Shown piece by piece: positions 55,770-64,000 of a stretch of DNA of 64,000 bases. A program made the translations under genes and the position numbers. Source of the stretch: Pararge aegeria (lineage: Eukaryota; Arthropoda; Insecta; Lepidoptera; Nymphalidae); assembly GCF_905163445.1 (NCBI RefSeq), contig NC_053184.1, positions 11,780,001-11,844,000 on the forward strand, given 5' to 3'. Below the pieces are notes generated by a model. That model was given only the letters and a program-made list of their open reading frames with translations, did no database searches and was not told the origin of the DNA. Within the stretch, counting starts at the first letter, position 1, and each line of letters starts with the position of its first letter.

Positions 55770-57685
55770 GGTTGATATGATGATAAATAATTAATACTCT
55801 GTACTGCTTGGGACAATTTTTCTCAATTAATCATTCAGGAAACTAGACTATAACTAAGTACGTGCGGTTACCTATCAAACTATTTGGTATGCCTACCTAT
55901 TGAAATAAGTTAAAGCTATAAGAAGTTGTGTTAGTATTACAGTCATATAGATTTCGTAATTACATTGAATATTGGAGTTGATGTTACTTTAAATATATAC
56001 CTACAAATACGAGTATAAGCAAAATGAATATGAGAAACAAACTTTGATGTGTGAACAACGTAAAAGTAGTAGTATGTACCTTATCATAATACAAAATATC
56101 TAAACTATACCTACAAATTAACAAAAAATCTGTAAGAATTATAATGTATAAAATTTGTAAGATTTTTTTACATAAAATTTTTATCATTTCGGAAATAGCA
56201 GGAGTTCATGAAATTCAAAAGATATAAAAGTACCTAAAAGTTGATTATTAAATCTCAACAGGCTAAAATTTATAACACAAACCAATAATAGCAAATTACA
56301 GAGTTAATAGTGTGCTATTCACATATACACATGGTGTACACACACACACACGCACAAAAAAAATGTGTCGCAAAATGCTTAATATTATATTGTCAGATTA
56401 TTACTACCTACCTACCTACTTATTCTAATCCATCTTTACGTTCAGCAAAATTTATGCACATTATTAGGACGGTATTACCGGGGATTGGCTTCGTCGTCGT
56501 AGCAAACAAAATACACCGTGAACACATTTTAAGCACGCGCATAATAAAATTGCCTTTTCTCCGGATTTATAACGAGACTGCGTAACGAGGGAACAAATCC
56601 GATGTTAATTATCCATTCGTGTGTAATCTTTTAATTAGCTAAGTGTAAAATTATTCGCGTTGCTGACAGCGATCGTTGATGTGTTGAACTTTTTATTTAT
56701 TATCTACGCAACATTTTAATATTTCTTTTTATTTATATAAGATTAGTAAAGGAGGTAGTTGACGACGAACTTGAATAATAATTGACATGGTTCAATGACT
56801 CAACGCCTTGCGTTGCTGAAGTAGCAATAAGCGGGGGCACATGGCTTTGAGGACGTAAAGACGTTTTGGTTTGTGTTAGCGAAGTTTCATGGTTTACCGT
56901 TGAAATGAAAACTCTATTCAGCAGACAACAGTCTATAGTAGAGATTGTAGAAGCAGAATGAAAAACTTGTTTTTTCGAAAGAAACCAGCTGTCGCCAAAG
57001 TTCTTCGTCCACGTTAACTACTGTTTTATTAACAAATAAAGTGAGAATCGTTTGTTTTCCTGAAATAAAAATTAGCATCTTTTACTCTCCGTTCTTTCAA
57101 CTAGTTCTATGCCAGAAATTAAGTCGTTCGGTTGCTTAGACAGAGCGTTATGGAAGGACAAATAAACAAACTGAACTTTCACATTCATAATATTAGAAAG
57201 AATGCATTTTTATAAACTCGAAGAACTTGCAAAAAAACCTTCAAACTTAGTCTCAAGTGGTTGCTCAGAAAATAAAAATAAAACTTTAATTTTGAAAAAA
57301 CAAAAAAAAACACGAAACTAACCTTTCACCGTCCTTCTGCATTTTTAAGCTGCTTCTACCGTTAAGATAAATTTAATTAAGATTCTTTATTTGAAAAGAG
57401 GCTTATAACCAATATCTAATCGCTGTTTCACCATATCGTTAACTTAAAAATAAGACTTTAATGCAACCTTCTAAGTTATAACACACTTTGAGGTGTATTT
57501 TTTTTTAAAGATGTTTCATGGCATCAAAATTTCAAGTTCATATACTCTGTAGAATCTGTGGATTCTAAAGTAACTTAGTTTCGTTTTATGTGAAAGTGTG
57601 TCTAAGATTATAGTTGAAAATCATGGTGATAATTTAACAAAACTCCAAATCACAGAGAATATTAACCAGTTTAATGTAATCACTC
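55770..57685. other. No gene seen; Helitron-like end at about 57110-57205
   Basis: TTTCACATTCATAATATTAG (57177-57196) is an antisense Helitron-like 5' end. The remaining sequence is AT-rich, with small (CA)n and CCTA patches near 56340 and 56405. Confidence 0.4.
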
Positions 57686-57689
57686 ACTC

Positions 57690-57890
57690 GTTTTACATAG
57701 CCTTAATAGTGCAACAGCTTTAATGCGGCTAATGGCGGTACAGTGTAGGTGGCGATGGTATAAAGGGAATCCCTGGAATCCACACGTCACGCCACGTCAG
57801 GTGCGGGCAACAGATTCTGCGATAGCTGCTCATTGTCTGCCATGTAAGTGCATAATTGACGCGGGCTCAGTGTAGGCCGAGGTAATCTAT
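57690..57890. promoter_or_regulatory. GC-richer block, unassigned
   Basis: GGCTAATGGCGGTACAGTG, CCACACGTCACGCCACGTCA, TGACGCGGGCTCAGTG. No open frame of note and no recognised repeat. Could be regulatory DNA or an untranslated exon. Confidence 0.22.
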
Positions 57891-58104
57891 TCTGTAACAT
57901 CCATTTCATTATGCCAGATGAGGGTAGAGTCTGAAATATTATAACATAATACATGAAAACACGTACTAACTAAATTGTTCTTTACTCACACACGACATTC
58001 ATTTATGCGTAGGTGTTAACCTCCACGATTCATTTTCATATTATTTTTGTTTGTACATACTTTATGTATTTCAATTAAATAGTTTGTATTAAATAGTAAA
58101 TATT

Positions 58105-58344
58105 ATGGTTATCAAAATTATATGGAATAAAAAAAATCACAGTCAGAGTTTTTACTCTCCACTAGGTCCATTCGGATTATTTATTTATTCGAAAGGGCCA
58201 AGGGGTAGTGATAATAACCTCGCAGAGCACGTTAAGCCCTCTTGTTTAACGTCAGAGCCTCGAGGTACGAGGGTGGACAACGGAGCCCTGGACTCCAGGT
58301 TCCAAGTTGAACATGCTATCTACTTGGCCAACTATGTAGTTTAG
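58105..58344 (+). other. Unassigned 79-codon open frame
   Basis: GC-richer second half (GSDNNLAEHVKPSCLTSE..., ending ANYVV). No signal peptide, no clear splice pair, family not recognised. It could be a repeat remnant or a small exon; evidence does not separate these. Confidence 0.15.
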
Positions 58345-58513
58345 AAGAAGTAATACATTATAATATATTCCTTTTTTTGTAATGATATAGCATATAAGGC
58401 GGATATACCTTTTTATTAAAATGAGTCTCATTCTAAGAGTAAACTTATCCGAAAAGGTCCGAAATGATATAATGCGGATTCTCAGGAAGACTGATTGACT
58501 TTGCTTTTATAAT

Positions 58514-58870
58514 ACCTTTTTTTTTTTTTTTGTTGACGGGGGGGGAAATCTCCTGATTACGAGATACCCGAATTGTAAATAATTGGGTTATGTGGGATTT
58601 CTACCCACTAAAACCCCCTCGGTTGCCGGCCTCAGCACATGAAGGGAGGCTCCGGGATCTCCTAAGAACGCACCGGTGCCTCCCGTGTACGACGCCTTTT
58701 GGGCACGTCCCGGGAAGAACACTTCGACACATTCCCAAATTTTCCCAAAAAAATTCAAAAGGGCACCGGACAACCAAGCGGTCTGTCATAAAAATATGCC
58801 TAAAAAAAACAAGACTTCATTTTTGCAGACACCAACCATAACATGGGGTAAGGGCACCAAGAAGAAGAAG
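58514..58870. repeat. Unclassified GC-rich repeat with poly(T) edge
   Basis: T15 followed by GACGGGGGGGAAATCTCCTG, then TGTGGGATTTCTACCCACTA, CTCCGGGATCTCCTAAGAAC and a GAAGAAGAAGAG end. Open frames overlap on both strands, as in other dispersed repeats. Poly(T) suggests the 3' end of an antisense retroelement. Confidence 0.5.
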
Positions 58871-58879
58871 AGATAACGA

Positions 58880-59580
58880 TAGTCCTTTAAATACTGCCGG
58901 TAATCTAACCAAGTATAGCGATATAATATATCGTTGATAACATTATGAAACTCCTTTTATGTTTGTACTATCCATAAACTGACCAACTAAAAAGGCTGAA
59001 AGACTAAAATAAAGTAATATTGTACTGCTGAATAAAACGGGGATCTTTATTGCTTCTATTTTATTGCTTTACTCGAATTTGCTTTTTAGCAAGATCCTCC
59101 GTCCGCTTTGATTCTGTGAACGTATTAGCATTGGATTTGAATAGAACAAACAGGGGACTGTACAAAACAGTGCGCTTTCGTAGGCGGTTCCTATATTCAG
59201 CGTATTGTAAAAATCCGTACTCTAGTACTCTCCGACTAAGTAGATACTATCTAAGTATTATTATTTTGGCTTTGTTTTATTTTCCAGGTCGACCTTTTTC
59301 GTGGATTTATTCATGGATTTAAGATTAAAGCGTGAAAGTTACATTTAAAGTAAAAACATAGTTTTATAAGCTTATTGATTTAATTACGTTGAGTAGTTTT
59401 TTATCCCTTGGAATATTGTTTAAATCAGAACGATCATAATAATCTTTTTTGTGGCGTGTACTGCAAATTAGAATTCATCTGTTAATGTGATAAACTTCAC
59501 TGATAATTTTCAATATGATAAATTAAATCACTGTGAGCGTGAAACAAACTTTAAATGAATTATTAATTATATATATTTAT
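58880..59580. other. No gene seen
   Basis: The 90-codon frame at 59050-59322 has no recognised product or splice support. Confidence 0.35.
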
Positions 59581-59587
59581 TTATATG

Positions 59588-60090
59588 AAGTATAGCGGAC
59601 CCGCGCGACTTCGTCCGCGAATTATCGTATGTTGTCGCGGACAGTTTTATAGAACTTTAAAGACACAACAATTCCGACAATTCCGATATACTCATAGTAT
59701 AGTCATACTACCAATCCAAAAACAAAAAAAAACTCTGAAAATGCTGTTATAAAACAGCATTTTCTGAGATTGGCGCGTTCAACCAAACAAAATTTAAAAG
59801 CTTTATAATATTTCAATTATGCCCATCCAAAAAACCACGTCAATCTGAAACTCCGTTGCGCGGATTTTGAAAGACAAATGCGGAAAAAATAGCGATGCTA
59901 TACCGTAGAAGCTGTTTGCTTTTCCGGGATAAAAATAAGCCTTTGTGCTATTCCAAACTATATTGTAGGTATCTCTACCAAATTTTAGCCAAATCCGTTC
60001 ATTCTTTGTGGCGTTAGCCCAAGCGTAATAAACATCCATCCATCCATACATCTACTCTGACAAACTTACGCATTTATAATATTAGTAGGA
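59588..60090 (-). mobile_element. Helitron-like element, antisense
   Basis: Left edge AGCGGACCCGCGCGACTTCG, right edge CTTACGCATTTATAATATTAG. An 11-bp-arm hairpin (AAAATGCTGTT..AACAGCATTTT) lies at about 59738-59763. It abuts the composite element that follows. Confidence 0.65.
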
Positions 60091-60630
60091 TGGTACGCAT
60101 GCATTCGATCGCTGTCCCATATGCCTTGCTACTTGCTGTTATCTGTCAAGAATTATGTCCTTGATCTCCGAAAATATTCATCAGATCTTCATTAAAATTA
60201 GACAATACATGCTTGTTAGTATACACTTTCAAATAAAAATTAAAATCGGTTCAAATTTAACGGAGCTATGAACTTAAATTTATAAAAATTTTCACTTTGT
60301 TTTCCAGAGGAAACTTATTGTTTATCGGGATAAAAACTATCCTATATGTTGACCCGGAATACCAGCTACCACCAGTGGCGTGCAATACATACATGCACAA
60401 AAGCACTGCATACCCAAATTATTTTATATAGCTCGTATTGGAGGGGAATATTTCAATTTTATGCTATATATCTGCTTTATGCATACCCAGGCCGAAGAAC
60501 CTGTGCACGCCACTGGCTACCACCATACCAAATTTTATTTAAATCCGTTCAGTAGTTTTGTTTTCACGTGATGGCCGACAGTGACAGACAGACAGAAACA
60601 CAGACAAAAATTAAATAATAAATCTGTTTT
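60091..60630. mobile_element. Composite Helitron-like element, second copy, carrying a MITE
   Basis: Similar to 11675-12180 along its length. It ends TTTTCACGTGATGGCCGACA and ACAGACAGACAG with a short (CAGA)n. Interrupted at 60373-60515 by the MITE. Confidence 0.72.
60373..60515. mobile_element. hAT-like MITE with perfect 8-bp target duplication
   Basis: CAGTGGCGTGCA at the left and TGCACGCCACTG at the right end. Flanked by GCTACCAC at 60365-60372 and 60516-60523. 143 bp, same family as the dimer at 5836-6116. The matching site at about 11955 has no insertion. Confidence 0.92.
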
Positions 60631-60691
60631 GGACAGAAAATGGCAATACTTATAAATAATCTTATAAACTTCACTGGTTTCTTTCAATATC

Positions 60692-60735
60692 AAAGTTTCT
60701 AGTACGCACATTTATATGTGCGTACAAGAAACTTT
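60692..60735. repeat. Hairpin, 20-bp arms (one mismatch), 4-nt loop
   Basis: 60692-60711 pairs with 60716-60735 at 19 of 20 positions around loop TTAT. Confidence 0.88.
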
Positions 60736-60739
60736 ATCC

Positions 60740-61490
60740 GAATTAAAATGCCACGGATTTCGGGTTTACACACTTAGATTTAGGCCAGCATACCTCCGGG
60801 ATTCGTAACATAGTAGTGCTGAAGTAGGCCGGTGTCCGACCGCTACGCGCTCCAGGTATCAAATTTACGTTGCACGCATATTTGCGGCGTTTGGATTATC
60901 CAGCTTCGCCTTCGTACCAGTCATGGCATTCCAGACATAAGACTATTCGGTTAATTTACCAACTCATCTAAGAAAAACAGTCAGCCTCAAAATTAACAAC
61001 GCGAAATTTTGCAGTACGATACTGGAGATGTGTGTATTTGTAATTATTTTTACTTGATGGCTGAAACTCAGTAGTTTTTTTTTAATTTTACTACAAGCTA
61101 CCCCTTGACTATAATCGTACTAGTGTACCGGGCTGTCTTATCGATATGGCAGTTATAATATAAACCTGAAACATACCTATTTATATTGGGAATTTTATTT
61201 ATATGGAATATCTTGATTAATGTACTCGTAGTGAGTAGGTGGGGTTAATTAATTTCCTTAGATGTTACCTTATGTCGACGGCACGTAGGTGTATGGTAAA
61301 ATTCGTACGAAGTTATGATTACACCATAATAGTTTTAAGTCTACTTGTGAATTTTGGTTAGTAAATTTATTTATTATTATTATTATTAACTGATCAAGTA
61401 ATGCTAGCATCTTACACTTTTCTTTCTTCTATATATATTTAATTTTAGGCAGTACAATGAATATCTAATAATTATAACGACTTAATGGAC
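60740..61490. other. No gene seen
   Basis: A GC-richer part at 60780-60930 (CACTTAGATTTAGGCCAGC, CGACCGCTACGCGCTCCAGG) has no supported frame. The rest is AT-rich. Confidence 0.4.
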
Positions 61491-61492
61491 AT

Positions 61493-61529
61493 TATATAAA
61501 TTGGATGGAGCTGCCATCCAATTTATATA
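61493..61529. repeat. Perfect hairpin, 16-bp arms, 5-nt loop
   Basis: TATATAAATTGGATGG (61493-61508) and its exact reverse complement (61514-61529) around AGCTG. Confidence 0.9.
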
Positions 61530-62395
61530 TATCTATATATACTATATAATTATATGTAAACCTAATATACGAGTAAAACCAAAACCCCATGTTTTGTAAA
61601 AAAAAGGTTACAATTACTAAAAGGCTGTGTTTAATACGAATTAAATCTTACTTTGTTGCGATATTCATAAAACAAACACGTGTCGGCCTCGCAAGAGCAA
61701 TGTTAATGGAGTTACTTATTTGCATAAACACATTTGCTTACATTTTGACACCTTCTCTGTGTATTCCGCCTGAAATCTCTAACACTGTTTTACAATATAG
61801 TTATTGCTACACAGTTTTGTGATAATGATATTTGGATGCCTTAAAAGTACCTTTTTAATTAAGTTTCGGTTACCTCGAGTATTGTTGTTTGCTGTTTGTT
61901 TGTCGTTATTGACGATATTTTTTCTGTTACGACAAGGGATCCCTCCATACTTCCATACTATTTAAAACAAATCTAAAATAACTGTTGGCTACCTTTTCAC
62001 ACCCATAACATAACCTGTTCCTCGATATGAACATAGAATACCATTTCGCCAAAAACAAATGAGAAAAATACGCAGATGAAGTTGCGATGAAACTGTCTGA
62101 CCAAAAATCTTGAAATACTTGAAATTATTCAGATTGGACCTATCGTTTAGAAGTTACGACGGGTATAGAAATGCTAAAAGAAAGAAAAATGCCGCGGGCT
62201 GCTTGGCCGCGTTTAATATAGTTTGGAAATAAAAAGTGAACGTCTAGAAGTTCTAGTTTTTTTTTATTATAACCGATTTGGTGCAGGCAAAGTTGCGCGG
62301 GTCAGCTGGTGTAATATAAAATGATCAATTTAGCGGAACTTTCTATGAATACCAGTTTTCTTTTCGTTTTTTACTGAAATTAAGTGTGCCCCATA
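61530..62395. other. No gene seen; Helitron-like 3' end at 62278-62311
   Basis: TTGGTGCAGGCAAAGTTGCG-CGGGTCAGCTGGTG is a variant of the Helitron-like 3' end. The frame at 61589-61822 has no splice or homology support. Confidence 0.45.
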
Positions 62396-62396
62396 G

Positions 62397-62530
62397 TTAT
62401 TCCGTAGGACGACTTCATTAGAAAAGTTTTGATACTCTCAAAGCGTAAGCCGCGTGGTATTAATAAAGTTTTGTTACGGAGTTGGAAAGAATCGTGTTAA
62501 TTACCTCGGCACGGGGGCTAACATCTGTCA
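62397..62530 (-). repeat. Non-coding repeat, inverted partner of 49289-49418
   Basis: See the 49-kb copy. The longest conserved run is CTCCGTAACAAAACTTTA in the reverse complement. Confidence 0.7.
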
Positions 62531-62594
62531 AATGCCCGCAATGACGTCGAAAAAGGATTGTTTGTGTAATTTTTGACGTATACAAATACAAAAA

Positions 62595-63300
62595 ACTGAA
62601 ATACGCAATAGGCCAGCGTGGTAAACTGTAGTGGGCCGGTACTGGGTTGATATTACGATGATGTCTGTTCGTAATGTAAAATTAATACCTAACTTTGCAA
62701 TAAATGCATAAGTAAGTAAATACGAATGTTTTGAATTTTGAATTTGAAAGTATAACGGACATTACGCAGGAAGTAAGATAGGCTATTTTTTATTTCGGAA
62801 ATCTTCGCCTAAAGGCATTAAAGAAGACTGTATAAAATCCCCATGATTTTCAGTCATGGAAATCAAAATTTTGAAGAAAGTTTCGTTGGTATTTGTTAAA
62901 TAAGTGTGAAGCGAGGGTTGGAAGTTCATACGAAAGTTCTTTGTTTTTGAAGTTATTTAAACTGCTCGTTGTCATGCATGTTCAACGGCGGATCACGTGG
63001 TCCGCGGTCCGACTCCCGGGTTGGGCAAAAATTGTACGATATTTTTAATTTTTAAGAATTTCTCGTACCAGCCCGGAGTTAGAAAATAAAAACTTTCTGG
63101 AGTTATAAAAAAAAACATTATATTAGATAATTTCTATGCTGCAGATAAAAAGCAGTGATCGATAGGTTAGGTCTTTGGCTTACTTTTGGGGGACCCAGTT
63201 CGACCGCAATACGCACCGTTATAAGCAATTCAATAACACTTGCTACAACGGTGAAGGGGGTAAATATCAAGGGAAATCAGTTATCCATATTGTTCTCAAG
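62595..63300 (+). mobile_element. Two SINE fragments (family A): 62595-62665 and 63150-63290
   Basis: The first carries CCAGCGTGGTAAACTG-TAGTGGGCCGGTACTGGGTTG. The second has a head with GGGGGACCCAGTTCGACC and body TAACACTTGCTACAACGGTG. Between them no gene is seen. Confidence 0.65.
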
Positions 63301-63304
63301 GGAG

Positions 63305-64000
63305 AAATAAATAATTAAATCAATAAATTACAAATAAAAGTTTTGTTTCGATAACATTACGTACCAGTTCATCATGTCTGTGAATATACATTGTACAAGT
63401 AATCCACGCTTAAGTAAACCTGATTTGTAGTCATACTGCTATTCAACCTCCAACTCGCTGGGAGTGACGGATTAAGCTTTAAACTTTGCCGTTAGAAGAG
63501 GTGATACATTTTCTCGAGCGGAAAATGGGTGGATTTTTATGTTTTCACGCTCTATGTGGTTGCTATACAAACTGGTAAGCATAAAAAGGCGTTCAAAAGT
63601 GCGTATAAACTGGGCCTACTAGAAATAACTGCATTTAGAATTTGAATTTTTATAATCAATCGGAACCTTTGACAAATTAGCTACATGTGATGTTTAGTGT
63701 TGATGCAACCTAAGATGGTAGCTGGCTAACCTATTAAAGGTATGATAGGTATATAATATTATTAACCCCATATCCCTATGGCTTCTACGCGAGTGCCGGA
63801 ACTGCTTATCGCTTGGCATCACATATTTGCCGGTAGGGTGGTAACTAGCCATACTGCTTTGTAGTTAACATTACAAATAACAAAACAGGTGAAAAAATTT
63901 AAATAATATCTTTCTCTACGTCGTTTTCTTCATTGCTGAGGGTCGTGACCCCTTCTACTTATAATTCGGACGATTTTGTGTCAAATATTATGCTATTAAT
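63305..64000. other. No gene seen; two repeat fragments
   Basis: 63585-63645 (AAAAGTGCGTATAAACTGGG, CTACTAGAAATAACTGC) is a CR1-like 3' fragment. 63770-63860 (CTTATCGCTTGGCATCAC, GCCGGTAGGGTGGTAACTAG) is a family C SINE tail in antisense. Confidence 0.5.

Noticed and set aside
58588..58876. Overlapping frames on both strands in a GC-rich block
   Set aside because: Looks like a dispersed repeat with a poly(T) edge.

Overview
The window looks like nuclear DNA of a moth or butterfly (Lepidoptera): AT-rich, very gene-poor, and filled with short 5'-truncated retroelement ends, tRNA-derived SINEs and Helitron-like elements of the kinds typical of lepidopteran genomes. Family names come from recognition by eye, not from a database search. 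There is no bacterial, plasmid or phage organisation.

Genes. The real coding content I can support lies in the first 14 kb, on the minus strand. (1) A two-exon gene: exon 1 (13998-13908) encodes a start methionine and a signal-peptide-like segment and ends at a strong donor. Exon 2 (10567-9069) begins at a textbook acceptor and encodes a Pro/His-rich, low-complexity protein of about 490 residues. The phases fit (1 base + 2 bases), giving a predicted secreted protein of about 529 residues. (2) An exon at 779-194 with an acceptor and a donor, encoding an Asn/Gly-rich segment with repeated strand-(N/D)G motifs; the gene continues below position 194. (3) A weak candidate exon at 6952-6836. On the plus strand, 30480-30662 may be a promoter plus first exon (ATG at 30635, signal-peptide-like start, strong donor at 30663), but no later exons are recognised.

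Repeats. Four SINE families, several non-LTR retrotransposon 3' ends (RTE-like and CR1/jockey-like), Helitron-like elements, hAT-like MITEs with 8-bp target duplications, and a fold-back MITE account for much of the identifiable sequence. Several insertions are nested, and the order of events can be read directly. A nearly perfect tandem duplication of 2948 bp occupies 23529-29424.

Unexplained structure. Four pairs of 110-160-bp non-coding sequences recur within the window, at similarity well above the surrounding DNA. A few GC-richer blocks (near 20.45, 35.3, 54.8 and 57.75 kb) look like candidate regulatory DNA. From about 15 to 64 kb I see no convincing coding exon apart from the candidate start at 30.6 kb, so this is either an intergenic desert or the long introns of genes whose exons lie outside the window.
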